From the NCBI GenBank assembly GCA_003667245.1, contig RCNN01000268.1, positions 1 through 44,474 on the forward strand: DNA of 44,474 nucleotides, written 5' to 3'. Positions 1 through 8,570 of the stretch are shown here, piece by piece. The position numbers and the translations under genes are program-made. The stretch comes from Heterostelium multicystogenum. Taxonomy: Eukaryota; Evosea; Eumycetozoa; Acytosteliales; Acytosteliaceae. The notes under the pieces are model-generated. The model was not told where the DNA came from. It was given only the letters and a program-made list of their open reading frames with translations, and did not search any database. Numbering within the stretch: the first letter of the stretch is position 1; each line of letters begins with the position of its first letter.

Positions 1-2
1 TC

Positions 3-387
3 TCGACGGGGGTGCGTGATCAGCATAAAAAAGACGTCATGCGTTTGGTGCATGACGCCTTCGAGGAAGAGTTGGCCTTGAGCGACGTTGAGCAAGTGCT
101 CGGCGGCCCGCTGGATTTACCCCAGGTGCTGCGCGAAGGCGGCCAGCCGCTGGTGTTGATCAGCAGCTACCGCCTGACCCGCTCCAAAGTCGCCCCACTG
201 GGTAATCGTCCACCGACTGCGACGAAACTTCGTGTACCTGCACGACCCGGACGTGGATCACAGCCAGCACCGCCAGCCCATGGACTGCCAGCATCTGCCG
301 GTCAGCCATGGGGAGTTCGAGCGAATGTGCCGGTTCGGCAATAACAAATTGCGGGCAGCGGTGGTGGTGTTCAGGCGACTTGCTTGA
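3..387 (+). CDS. C39-like peptidase family protein (DUF3335-type), 3' part, frameshifted
   Basis: Only the C-terminal part lies in the window; the reading frame is open from base 3, so the gene starts upstream. The first 58 or so codons read smoothly (DAFEEELALSDVEQVLGG, then QPLVLISSYRL). A one-base slip near 190 moves the protein to another frame, where an HWVIVHRL stretch and a YLHDPDVD stretch follow; these resemble the His and Asp regions of the C39-like papain fold. The corrected frame ends with FRRLA and TGA at 385-387. Peptidase activity is inferred from family resemblance; the Cys region would lie upstream of the window. Its 3' end overlaps the convergent sfnG by about 17 bases. Confidence 0.6.
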
Positions 388-1468
388 TCCCGGCCTTGGC
401 TTCCAGTTCGCGCACCAGCGGTAATACACGCTTGCCGAAGTATTCCACTTCTTCCTGAAAGTGCAGGAAGCCGGCCAGTACCAGGTCACACGCCGACCGC
501 CTTCAAGGCGACGATGCGCTCGGCAATCTGCTGCGGGTGCCGATCAGGTTGGTCTTGAAGCCGTCGTTGTATTGCACCAGATCCTCGAAGGTCGACTTGG
601 CCCAGTTGCCCTCACCTTCCGGTGACGCCTTTGCCCGCCTTTTCGCCGCATCGCCAAACGCGTTGACGGCTTCCGGGTCGGCCTGCTCGATGATTTTGCG
701 CGAGCACGGCGCGGGCTTCTTCCTCGGTGTCGCGAGCGATCACAAACGCATTCACACCGACTTTCACCGAATGGTATTGGCGCCGCCTTGGCGCGAATGT
801 CATCGACCTGGGCCTTGATGCCTTCCGGGGTATTGCCGTTGGTGAAGTTACCAGAGTCCGACACCCGTGCCGCCATGTCCCGCGCGGCCCGCGAACTGCC
901 ACCCTGGAAGATTTCCGGGTGGGGCTCGCCCAGTGGCTTGGGCTTGAGGCTGTAGTTGTCGAAGCGGTAGAAATCACCCGGAAAAGGTGAAGTTGTCCCT
1001 GGGTCCAGATGCCTTTCAGGCGCGGATGAATTCCTCTGAACGGCGATAACGCTCGTCATGCTCCAGCCAGTGTTCGCCGATGGCCTGGAACTCGCCTTGA
1101 ACCAGCCGCTGACGATATTGACGGCAACGCCGGCCCGTTGGTGAGTTGGTCGATGGTTGCCAGTTGCTTGGCCGCCAGCGCAGGTTGCCAGGGGCCCGGC
1201 AGGATTGCCGCGATCACCTTGAGCTTGGTGGTGGCAGCCAGCAACGCGTGGCTGAACGGGACCGACTCATGCTGGTATTCGGCGCCATAACCGGCGGTGA
1301 AACGAATCTGTGTCAGGGCGTATTCAAAGCGCGGCTTCTTCAGCCAACTGCGCCAGCTTGCGGTTGTAGTCGATGCCCCAGTGCGTGCGCTGTTCGATCT
1401 TGCTGACCACCAGCCCTCCGCTGACGTTGGGCAACCCAGTAGGCAAATTTGACGGCTTGCTGACTCAT
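371..1468 (-). CDS. sfnG: Dimethylsulfone monooxygenase SfnG, frameshifted
   Basis: FMNH2-dependent monooxygenase of the LLM/luciferase-like class that oxidises dimethylsulfone toward methanesulfinate during sulfur starvation. The start is ATG at 1466-1468 (MSQQAVKFAYW) and the end is GIKQVA-stop at 371-373; this footprint fits the roughly 363 residues of SfnG. Recognisable blocks in three frames are RFTAGYGAEYQHESVPF near 1320-1260, GPWQPALAAKQLATIDQLTNG near 1200-1135 and YSLKPKPLGEPHPEIFQGG near 960-890. At least six single-base slips break the frame (for example near 1433, 1336 and 1137), which I attribute to sequencing error because the blocks themselves are well conserved. The gene is divergent from the acyl-CoA-dehydrogenase-like gene, and a sigma-54-like promoter lies just upstream. 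Confidence 0.85.
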
Positions 1469-1505
1469 TGGACTGTACTCGCGGATTGGCATGTACGAGG
1501 TGTGG

Positions 1506-1521
1506 AGCAGCAACTGTGCCA
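1506..1521 (-). promoter_or_regulatory. Putative sigma-54 (-24/-12) promoter of sfnG
   Basis: On the minus strand the sequence TGGCACAGTTGCTGCT matches the RpoN consensus TGGCACGN4TTGCW with the invariant GG and GC dinucleotides at the right spacing; only two consensus bases differ. A transcript would start near 1494, about 26 bases before the sfnG ATG. SfnR, the known activator of dimethylsulfone genes in P. putida, is a sigma-54-dependent enhancer-binding protein, so the match is biologically consistent. Read by eye, not scored with a matrix. Confidence 0.6.
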
Positions 1522-1560
1522 GTGGGCGTGAGAGGCCCCGCACTACCGGCCTTCGAGCGC

Positions 1561-1588
1561 GGAAACAGGCGAAAAGCAGCCTGTTTCC
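1561..1588. promoter_or_regulatory. Inverted repeat between divergent sulfur genes, possible enhancer-binding-protein site
   Basis: Perfect inverted repeat with 10-base arms GGAAACAGGC (1561-1570) and GCCTGTTTCC (1579-1588) around an 8-base spacer. It lies about 70 bases upstream of the presumed sfnG transcription start and about 120 bases upstream of that of the divergent gene, the distance expected for an upstream activating sequence of a sigma-54 activator such as SfnR. No T-tract follows either arm, so a terminator is less likely. Confidence 0.5.
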
Positions 1589-1679
1589 GAGCTGTCATGG
1601 ATTGCAGCGGTTTGTCGTTTTGCTGTTGCAGGAACAACAGTTGAATCGGCACCCGTCCCGTAAATACGTGCCTTCGCGC

Positions 1680-1695
1680 CGGCATGGACCGTGCA
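1680..1695 (+). promoter_or_regulatory. Putative sigma-54 promoter of the acyl-CoA-dehydrogenase-like gene
   Basis: The sequence CGGCATGGACCGTGCA has GG and GC at the -24/-12 spacing and differs from TGGCACGN4TTGCW at three positions. It is weaker than the promoter facing sfnG. The start of transcription would be near 1707, 26 bases before the ATG at 1733. Tentative. Confidence 0.4.
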
Positions 1696-1732
1696 ATAGC
1701 TTCACCTATCTCACTGCCCAGGAACCGTCCCC

Positions 1733-2968
1733 ATGACGAACATCACGTGATTCAATCCACTGTCCACCGGGTCGATTATCACGCCCTGGCCGAACGCTTC
1801 CGGCCGATTTTCCAGCGCATCGCCGAGGGTGCCGTAGAGCGCGAAACAACCCGCGCCCTGGCCCTACGAGCCGATCCAATGGCTCCACGCAAGCCGGCTT
1901 TGGCGCCGTGCGCGTCCCGGTGGAATACGGCGGTGGCGGCGGTCCTCCCTGCCCCAGCTATTCGAACTGCTGATCGAACTGGCCGAAGCCGACTCCAACG
2001 TGCCCCAGGCCCTGCGCGGGCACTTCGCGTTTGCCGAAGACCGCCTGAATGCCGCACCCGGCGCGGCCCGAGACCTCTGGTCAAACGCTTTGTCGACGGT
2101 GACATCGTGGGCTGCGCCCTGGACCGAAATCGGCAGCGTGGGCCATCGGCAATGTCGTCACTAAAGTCAGCCCCGACGGCGACAAATGGAAACTCAACGG
2201 TGAAAAGTTCTACAGCACCGCAGCCTGTTTCCGACTGGATCGACGTCTACGCCCAACGCAGCGACACCGGCGGCGATGTGATTGCCGCCACCCGCACCCG
2301 CCAGCCCGGCGTGGTGCAAAGCGATGACTGGGACGGCTTTGGCCAACGCACCACCGGCAGCGGCACCTCGCGTTTTACCGATGCGGTGGTGGAGGCGGAA
2401 AACGTCATCGACTTTGCCACGCGCTTCAAATATCAGACTGCGTTCTATCAGTTGGTGCTGCTCGCCACCCTCGCCGGCATCGGCCGCGCGGCCCTCAAGG
2501 ATGTGGTGCATCAGGTGCGCAGCCGCAAACGGATCTACAGCCATGGCAATGCCGCCCATGTGAGCCAGGACTCGCAGATTCAGCAGTGGTGGGTGAAGTT
2601 GCAGCACTGGTATACGCGCCGAAGCCAGCGCATTGAAAGCCGCAGTTCCAGCGCAGCGGGCTTATGTGGCGCGGTTCGGTGGGGACGATGCCGTGGAGCA
2701 CGAAGCCAATGTGGCCGCCGAAATCGAATCAGCCACGGCGCAGGTGGTGGTCTCGGAACTGATCCAGCGCGCCACCACTGAACTGTTCAACGCACTGGGG
2801 GCTTCGGATGTGCGCCAGGGCAAAGCCCTCGACCGGCACTGGCGCAACGCCCGCACCGTGTCGTCCCACAACCCGGTGATCTACAAGGCGCGGATTGTCG
2901 GCGACTGGGTGATCAACCGCACCGAGCCGCCGTTTGTGTGGCAGATCGGCAATGGGCCGGCGCGTTAA
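1733..2968 (+). CDS. Acyl-CoA-dehydrogenase-like flavin monooxygenase of sulfur acquisition (SfnB/SfnC/DszC type), frameshifted
   Basis: Member of the acyl-CoA dehydrogenase fold branch that includes DszC and the Pseudomonas sulfur-acquisition oxidoreductases; these use reduced flavin rather than acyl-CoA chemistry. The start is inferred at ATG 1733 (MTNIT), where a slip near 1745 hides the first codons. Recognisable segments are VDYHALAERFRPIFQRIAEG (about 1765-1825), VRVPVEYGGGG (about 1910-1935), KVSPDGDKWKLNGEKFYST (about 2165-2218), DDWDGFGQRTTGSGTSRF (about 2325-2380) and the C-terminal helices ending WQIGNGPAR. Several slips occur between 1740 and 2240 and one near 2600. The divergent promoter region shared with sfnG suggests co-regulation. 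The exact substrate and the sfnB/sfnC assignment are not decided by sequence. The stop overlaps the end of the convergent exporter gene. Confidence 0.75.
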
Positions 2969-3751
2969 AACGCCAGCTTGAAGCCGATCATCACCAGCAA
3001 TGAACGCCAGGCAAGGACGCAATATCCCGTCCGGGACCTTGCCGGCCATGTGGCTGCCGACATAAATCCCCGGCAGCGAGCCCAGCAACAGGAAGCCCAG
3101 CAGGGTCCAGTCCATGTTGCCCATGCTGGCGTGGCCGAGGCCGGCGACCAGGGTCAGCGGCACGGCGTGGGCGATTTCGGTACCCACCAGGCGCTTGGTG
3201 GCCAGGAACGGGTACAGGATAAAACAGCGCCACCGTGCCCAGGGCACCGGCGCCGATGGAGGTCAGGGCCACCATGGTGCCGAGGACAGCGCCGGTGATG
3301 ATGGTCAGCGCATTGAGGCTGCGCGCGCCATCTTGTAGTCGTCGCCGGCATGCCGCTGGGCAAAGGCCAACAGCTTGTTCTTGAACAGGATCGCCGTGGC
3401 CGTCAGCAGCAGGACCACGCCCAGGGACTGCTTGATCACCGCGTTCAAGGCGGCGGGGTCGGTGTCCAGGCTCTTGAGAAACCACAAGGTCAGCAACACG
3501 GCGGGCACGCTGCCCAGGGTCAGCCAGCCGGTGATGGTCCAGTCGATGTTGCGATTCTTGCTGTGAACCAGCACCCCGCCGGACTTGGTGATGGCGGCGT
3601 ACAACAGGTCGGTGCCCACGGCAGTGGCCGGGTTGATGCCGAACCAGAGCAGGATCGGCGTCATCAACGAGCCCCCGCCTACACCGGTCATTCCCACGAT
3701 AAATCCAACAATCAGGCCAGCAATCGAGAAACCAAAATTACCTACATCCAT
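2965..3751 (-). CDS. TauE/SafE (TSUP) family sulfite/sulfonate exporter, frameshifted
   Basis: Polytopic inner-membrane protein of the TSUP (former DUF81) family. The N-terminal half is clean: GLIVGFIVGMTGVGGGSLMT at residues of about 12-31 is the family hallmark, followed by GINPATAVGTDLLYAAITKSGG. The second repeat has ALTSIGAGALGTVALF and a YPFLATKRLVGTEIAHAVPLTLVAGLGH segment, separated by slips near 3330 and 3225, with a third near 2995; the last codons spell FKLAF-stop at 2965-2967. ATG at 3751 is chosen over GTG at 3757 for its spacing from an AGGT Shine-Dalgarno. Next to sfnG and the flavin enzyme, a role in exporting sulfite or a related anion released from organosulfur compounds is plausible, but TSUP substrates cannot be read from sequence. 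Confidence 0.8.
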
Positions 3752-3768
3752 TACCACTACCTGCGGCC

Positions 3769-4614
3769 TTATAAAATTCTGGCCGCAGCATAGCGATTTT
3801 TCTTATAACTACTTATATCAAAACGATCTGACTTTATGCCTTTCTGATCAGCCGCTGGGCTGCGATAAGCCTGGGTCTGGTACGGAAACGCAACCGTCTC
3901 ACGGCCGCGCAAGGCCGGATGCGTGTTGATCAGCGACTGCAACTGCTCAGTCACCTGCGCCTTTTCTGCCGGTGGCAATGCGGCGATAAAGCTCACGGAA
4001 AGGAAGCGGTCCATGATCACTTCCTGGGGGCTGCCGACATGGCTGTAGGGGAAGCAAGTCATTTCGGGGGCGGAAAAATACTCGCCGGTAAAGGCCTCGC
4101 GCCAACGTCCGGTATGAAAGCGCGGTGTGTCGCCCTCGTAGGGCGTGATGATTTCGGTGATGGCCGCGACCCAGTCCACCGACTCATCCCGCACATTCCA
4201 GATCAACCCAAGGCGACCGTCCGGCTTGAGCACCCGGTGAATTTCCGCCAGGGCCGCTTCCGTGGAAAACCAATGGAACGCCTGGGCACACACCAGGGCA
4301 TCAGCGGTGGCCGCCTCCAGGGGGATGGCTTCAGCGGTGCCCGACAGCAGGCGCACCTGGGGCAGCAGTTTGTGCAACTGCGCGCCCATTGCCTCCACCG
4401 GCTCCACTGCGATCAACGTCGGCGCCACGGTGCTGAGCAAGCGGGTGAACTTGCCGGTGCCGGCGCCCAGGTCGATGACCGTGGAGTGGGGATTGATCTG
4501 CAGGGCGTCGGTGAGCCAACCCGTGAGTTGCCGTGGATAGTCCGGCCGGCCTTGGGCGTACGTGACGGCCTGAGTAGAGAAACCCTGTTGAGCAGACTTG
4601 TGAACACCGGTCAT
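3769..4614 (-). CDS. Class I SAM-dependent methyltransferase
   Basis: Intact protein of about 281 residues. The Rossmann-fold SAM motif I is visible as VIDLGAGTGKFTRLL, followed by the acidic end of strand 2 (LIAVEPVEAMGAQL) and motif III-like ADALVCAQAFHWFSTE, the pattern of the methyltransferase-11 group. ATG at 4612-4614 lies nine bases after AGGAG, so it is preferred to an upstream TTG at 4620. The last 20 codons run into the upstream region of the exporter gene, so the natural stop could lie earlier if a base was lost there. The substrate is unknown; small-molecule O-, N- or C-methylation is possible. Confidence 0.8.
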   Translation of the reverse strand: MTGVHKSAQQGFSTQAVTYAQGRPDYPRQLTGWLTDALQINPHSTVIDLGAGTGKFTRLLSTVAPTLIAVEPVEAMGAQLHKLLPQVRLLSGTAEAIPLEAATADALVCAQAFHWFSTEAALAEIHRVLKPDGRLGLIWNVRDESVDWVAAITEIITPYEGDTPRFHTGRWREAFTGEYFSAPEMTCFPYSHVGSPQEVIMDRFLSVSFIAALPPAEKAQVTEQLQSLINTHPALRGRETVAFPYQTQAYRSPAADQKGIKSDRFDISSYKKNRYAAARIL

Positions 4615-4751
4615 CGTCAATCTCTCCTCTGGTAGTGCGGGGGCCCACAGTGTGCGCCCTTGAAGATTTATTTTCTAATCGCTGCATCCGTTTGCGCGTG
4701 CCGTGGGTAGTACAGGTAGCAGCGCCTTGCTGCCCTTATGGAGAGACACCG

Positions 4752-5272
4752 ATGAACGCCAAAGCCCTGTTCTGCGTGACCTGCCTGTTCGCCGCTGCAA
4801 CGACTGCCTTTGCCCAGACCGGTTTACCCGACAGCATCAAGGTGCCGGACGGCCACAAGGTGACCATGGAAACCACCGGAGTCGGCGAAATCACCTACGA
4901 ATGCCGGGACAAGGCCAATGCTGCCGGCCAGACCGAATGGTTTTTCGTCGTCCCAAGGCGGTGCTCAATGACCGCAGCGGCCAGCAGGTCGGTAGCTACT
5001 TCGGCCCGCCGGCCACCTGGCAGGCCAAGGATGGTTCGAAAGTCACCGGCACCCAGTTGGCCGTGGCGCCGTCCAGCCCTGGCAACCTGCCTTATCAACT
5101 GGTCAAGGCCAACCCCGCCGAAGGCAAGGGCGCGATGAGTGGCGTCGCGTATATCCAGCGGGTGGCCCTCAAGGGCGGCGTGGCGCCAGGCACGGAATGC
5201 ACGGTGGCCAACAAGGGCAAGCAGGAAGTGGTCAAGTACCAGGCCGACTACATCTTCTGGGCGGCCAACTGA
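4752..5272 (+). CDS. DUF3455 domain exported protein, one frameshift
   Basis: About 173 residues with a Sec signal peptide (MNAKALFCVTCLFAAATTAFA, cleavage after AFA near residue 21). The mature part has the DUF3455 pattern: an opening IKVPDGHKVTMETTGVGEITYEC, a middle GSYFGPPATWQAKDGSKVTG and an end KYQADYIFWAAN. A single slip near 4955 separates the halves. The domain has no established biochemical function. It lies directly upstream of, and on the same strand as, an ECF sigma factor and its anti-sigma factor, which suggests the three genes form one regulatory unit. Confidence 0.85.
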
Positions 5273-5300
5273 CCAGATTCGTCTACGCTGCTGCCAAAGC

Positions 5301-5322
5301 GCCCCGGGCTCACCGCCGGGGC
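5301..5322 (+). other. GC-rich hairpin between DUF3455 gene and sigma factor gene
   Basis: Arms GCCCCGG (5301-5307) and CCGGGGC (5316-5322) with an 8-base loop lie in the 70-base gap before the sigma factor gene. No T-run follows, so it is not a classical terminator; it may attenuate readthrough or be incidental in this GC-rich DNA. Confidence 0.35.
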
Positions 5323-5342
5323 CTCCACCTGGAAACCTGTCT

Positions 5343-5870
5343 TTGCCTGAAGCCGATTTTGACTATCAAGCCTGCCTGCTGGCCTGCGCCCGTGGCGAAC
5401 AACCGGCCTTGCGCCGGCTGTATCAACAGGAAAGCAGCCGGCTGCTGGGGGTCGCGTTGCGCATCGTGCGTGACAAGGCGGTGGCCGAAGATATCGTGCA
5501 TGACGCCTTCATCAAGATCTGGAACGGCGCGGCCAGTTTTGACCCGCACAGAGGCTCGGCCCGCGGCTGGGTATACAGCGTGACCCGGCACCTGGCGCTA
5601 AATGCCGTGCGCAGCAATGGACGCGAAGTGCCCCTCAGCGAAGAGCATGAAAGCGCAGAGCGCGCTGACACCTTCGACTATCAGGCGCACTCGGCGCGGA
5701 TCTACAGCTGCCTCGAACAACTCGACCCGGCCCGCCGCAACTGCATCCTGCATGCGTATGTAGACGGTTATTCCCACAGCGAAATCGCGCACAAACTCGG
5801 CACCCCGCTGGGTACCGTGAAAGCGTGGATCAAACGCAGCCTCGCGGCATTGCGTGAGTGCATGGCATGA
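5343..5870 (+). CDS. ECF-type RNA polymerase sigma factor
   Basis: Intact group IV sigma-70 factor of about 175 residues. Region 2 is seen as LLGVALRIVRDKAVAEDIVHDAFIKIW (residues about 35-61), the signature of ECF sigma region 2.1-2.2. Region 4 is CLEQLDPARRNCILHAYVDGYSHSEIAHKLGTPLGTVKAWIKRSL with its helix-turn-helix near the C-terminus. The start is probably TTG at 5343, since no in-frame ATG precedes the conserved N-terminus. The stop overlaps the anti-sigma start (ATGA at 5867-5870), so the two are translationally coupled. The signal it senses is unknown; the exported DUF3455 protein next door may be a target. Confidence 0.85.
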   Translation: MPEADFDYQACLLACARGEQPALRRLYQQESSRLLGVALRIVRDKAVAEDIVHDAFIKIWNGAASFDPHRGSARGWVYSVTRHLALNAVRSNGREVPLSEEHESAERADTFDYQAHSARIYSCLEQLDPARRNCILHAYVDGYSHSEIAHKLGTPLGTVKAWIKRSLAALRECMA

Positions 5871-6550
5871 ACAGCATCGACGAACTGGCCAGCGAATATG
5901 TGCTGGGCACCTTGCCCACCGAGCAACGCACCGAGGTGGAACAGCGCCTGGCCACCGATGCCGACTTGCGTGCGGCAGTGGACGCCTGGGAACAGCGCCT
6001 GCTGCCACTGACTGGACAGGCCGCCCCGGCAACGCCTTCGGTGTATTTATGGCGACGCATCGAGCGCAGCCTGGGGCATTCAGCCACCCGGGACTCGCCG
6101 GTCTCATGGTGGAACAGGCTGGCGTTGTGGCGCGGACTGGCCGGTGCCGGCATCGCGGCGAGCCTGGTATTGGCCACACTGCTGTTGACCCGTACGGCCG
6201 CCATCAACCCGACCGCTTATGTAGTGGTGCTGGTAGCCCCGCAAAACCAGGCCCCGGGCTGGGTAATCCAGGCGAGCAATACCCAGGAAATCCAGCTGAT
6301 TCCCCTGGGCATCATGGAAGTACCGGCAGACAAGACGCTGCAGTTCTGGACCAAGGGCGAAGACTGGCAAGGCCCGGTGTCGCTGGGCTTGGTCAAGCCT
6401 GGGCAGACGTTATCTGTGCCCCTGGACAAACTCCCGCCACTGGCGCCGAACCAGCTGTTTGAACTGACCCTGGAAAATCCCGGCGGGTCGAAAACCGGCA
6501 AGCCGACAGGTCCGATTCAGGCAATTGGCCGGGCCGTTAAAGTAATCTGA
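5867..6550 (+). CDS. RskA-type membrane anti-sigma factor
   Basis: Intact, 227 residues. The N-terminal cytoplasmic sigma-binding helices (DELASEYVLGTLPTEQRTEVEQRL) match the zinc-less RskA type; the HxxxCxxC motif of ZAS anti-sigma factors is absent. One transmembrane segment (GAGIAASLVLATLLLT, residues about 95-110) leads to a periplasmic domain with the RskA pattern (IMEVPADKTLQFWTKGEDW). It overlaps the sigma gene by four bases. It should sequester the ECF factor at the inner membrane until released. Confidence 0.85.
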   Translation: MNSIDELASEYVLGTLPTEQRTEVEQRLATDADLRAAVDAWEQRLLPLTGQAAPATPSVYLWRRIERSLGHSATRDSPVSWWNRLALWRGLAGAGIAASLVLATLLLTRTAAINPTAYVVVLVAPQNQAPGWVIQASNTQEIQLIPLGIMEVPADKTLQFWTKGEDWQGPVSLGLVKPGQTLSVPLDKLPPLAPNQLFELTLENPGGSKTGKPTGPIQAIGRAVKVI

Positions 6551-6664
6551 ACGTAATGCAATGTTGTGGAAGGCCAGTTCGCGCATGTGCATTACATCTC
6601 GGGGCTATGGCGTCAACATTGCGCTATAGAATCGGGCTCGAAAACCCGGCTCCCTGGACCCTTC

Positions 6665-7918
6665 ATGCCCTCAAAAACCCGTTCGCTGCTGATTCTCGCA
6701 CTCGTCGTCATCTTCACCGGCATCGGCGCCGGCCTGGGCGGCATGCTCCTCGCCTTGCTGCTGCACGGCATCCAGCATCTGGCCTACGGCTACAGCCTCG
6801 ACAGCCTGATCAGCCATGAAACCTTTTTGCTCGGCGTCACCGCCGCCGCGCCCGAACGCCGGGTGCTGGTGCTGATCACCTGTGGCCTGGTGGCCGGTGT
6901 GGGTTGGTGGTTGATCTACCGCTATGGCCGGCCACTGGTGAGCATCAAGCAAGCGGTCTCCGCCCAGGCACCGATCATTCCGCCCAAGACCACCCTCGCC
7001 CACGCCGTGCTGCAAATCATCACTGTGGCCCTCGGCTCGCCATTGGGCCGTGAAGTGGCGCCACGGGAAGTCGGCGCGCTGGCCGCCACCTGGTTGTCAC
7101 AGCGGGCGCGACTGGCGCCGGAAATGCACCGGCTGATCGTCGCCTGCGGTGCAGGCGCCGGGCTGGCGGCGGTGTACAACGTGCCGTTGGGCGGCGCGGT
7201 GTTTGTGCTCGAAGTGTTGGTGGGTGTGTTCAGTTGGCCGGCGGCAGTGATTGCGTTGGCCACCTCGGCCATCGGTGCATCGGTGGCCTGGATTGGCTTG
7301 GGCGCAGAGGCGCAATACGTGGTGCCGCACTTTGTGCTCAGCCCTGGCTTGATCGCCTGGGCGCTGGCCTGCGGGCCGGTGTTTGGCCTGGCCGCCTACG
7401 GATTCACCCGGCTGACCGGCGCGGCCCGCAGCAACGCCGCCCGAGGCTGGCGGTTGCCGGTACTGTCGTTGATCAACTTCACGATCATCGGGGGCCTGGC
7501 GATTTTCCTGCCGCAGATCCTCGGCAACGGCAAGGGCCCGGCGCAACTGGGCTTTGACAATGAGCTGACCATCGGCCTCGCCGCGGTGCTGCTGGTGGTC
7601 AAGGTACTGATCACGGCGAGCAGCCTGCGCGCCGGTGCCGAAGGCGGTTTGCTGACCCCGGCGCTGGCCAACGGCGCCCTGCTCGCCATCATCCTCGGCG
7701 GCGCCTGGAGCCTGTTGTGGCCCGGCGTGCCGCTGGGGGCTTTCGCGATCATCGGTGCGGCGGCGTTCCTGGCATCGAGCATGAGCATGCCGTTGACGGC
7801 AATCGTGCTGGTGGCGGAATTCACCCGCATCGACCATGACTTCCTGGTGCCGATCATTCTCGCGGTGGCAGGTTCGATGTGCATGAGCAAGCTGTGCGTC
7901 CTGTGGGAAAAGCGTTGA
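6665..7918 (+). CDS. CLC-family anion channel/transporter with atypical motifs
   Basis: Intact, 417 residues with about ten hydrophobic helices. The CLC fold is recognisable from GLAAVYNVPLGGAVFVLEVL (residues about 166-185) and GAAAFLASSMSMPLTAIVLVAEF near the C-terminus. The key motifs are unusual. The GKEGP/GREGP motif reads GREVAPREVG: the gating Glu is kept but GP is altered. The second Glu of the IIEE pair (the proton glutamate of E. coli ClC) is Val here, as in CLC channels. The GSGIP serine loop is degenerate (LVSIKQ). The protein may therefore be a channel rather than a 2:1 exchanger, or may select another anion. There are no CBS domains. It is convergent with nothing and followed by UPF0149 on the same strand. 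Confidence 0.8.
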   Translation: MPSKTRSLLILALVVIFTGIGAGLGGMLLALLLHGIQHLAYGYSLDSLISHETFLLGVTAAAPERRVLVLITCGLVAGVGWWLIYRYGRPLVSIKQAVSAQAPIIPPKTTLAHAVLQIITVALGSPLGREVAPREVGALAATWLSQRARLAPEMHRLIVACGAGAGLAAVYNVPLGGAVFVLEVLVGVFSWPAAVIALATSAIGASVAWIGLGAEAQYVVPHFVLSPGLIAWALACGPVFGLAAYGFTRLTGAARSNAARGWRLPVLSLINFTIIGGLAIFLPQILGNGKGPAQLGFDNELTIGLAAVLLVVKVLITASSLRAGAEGGLLTPALANGALLAIILGGAWSLLWPGVPLGAFAIIGAAAFLASSMSMPLTAIVLVAEFTRIDHDFLVPIILAVAGSMCMSKLCVLWEKR

Positions 7919-8004
7919 AGAAGCTGGATTAAAACCCCGACACGCGCCATCCTCCGCGCTTTAAGCCGCCCATCAGCGGCGTTCCACGCACAAAGGATAT
8001 GCCC

Positions 8005-8559
8005 ATGCACGACCAACCCCTCGCCCCCGCCGATTTCGAGTTCATCGACGACACCCTGCTCAAGTACGGCGACGACCATTCGGTGCTGAACCTGGCCGAG
8101 CTCGACGGTTACTTCACCGCCCTGGTTTCAAGCCCCGCGCAGGTGGAGGTTGCCGAATGGTTCCCCGGTATCTTTGGTGGGCAGAACCCGGATTGGGAAA
8201 GCCCGGAAGAAGCTGGCCAGTTCCTTGAATTGTGCGTGCGCCATATGAACGCCATTGCCACGCAACTGGCGACCGACGCCCAGGGTTTCAAGGCACGTTT
8301 CGAGGAAACCGAGCATCAGGACCAGCCACTGACCCTGGCGGAAGAATGGTGCTTTGGTTATATCCGTGGCGCCGCTATCGGCAACTGGCCAGAGCTGCCT
8401 GCCGAACAGGCCGGGCAACTGGAAAAGATTTCCTGGTGCGCCGAGCAGGACAACTTTGAACTGCCGGCAGACCTGGATGTAAATGCCCATCAGCAACGGG
8501 TAGCCGCTATCGAACCGGCCGCCCGTGCGTTGCACGACTACTGGTTGGCCCAGCGCTGA
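8005..8559 (+). CDS. UPF0149/YecA family protein
   Basis: Intact, about 184 residues. The family pattern is clear: LNLAELDGYFTALVSSPAQVE near the N-terminus, WFPGIFGG, and EEWCFGYIRGAAIG in the middle. This copy lacks the C-terminal zinc-binding SEC-C motif of longer YecA proteins. ATG at 8005 is preferred to 7999 because AAGGA lies seven bases before it. Function unknown; members are widespread in gammaproteobacteria. It is followed within 12 bases by a REPIN. Confidence 0.85.
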   Translation: MHDQPLAPADFEFIDDTLLKYGDDHSVLNLAELDGYFTALVSSPAQVEVAEWFPGIFGGQNPDWESPEEAGQFLELCVRHMNAIATQLATDAQGFKARFEETEHQDQPLTLAEEWCFGYIRGAAIGNWPELPAEQAGQLEKISWCAEQDNFELPADLDVNAHQQRVAAIEPAARALHDYWLAQR

Positions 8560-8570
8560 ACGCAACACCT

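Noticed and set aside
371..1468. sfnG as a true pseudogene
   Set aside because: Breaks of the same kind occur in most genes of the window and the conserved blocks are unmutated, so sequencing error is the simpler explanation.
7097..7837. Minus-strand open frame of about 246 codons
   Set aside because: Gln/Arg/His-rich shadow of the intact CLC gene.
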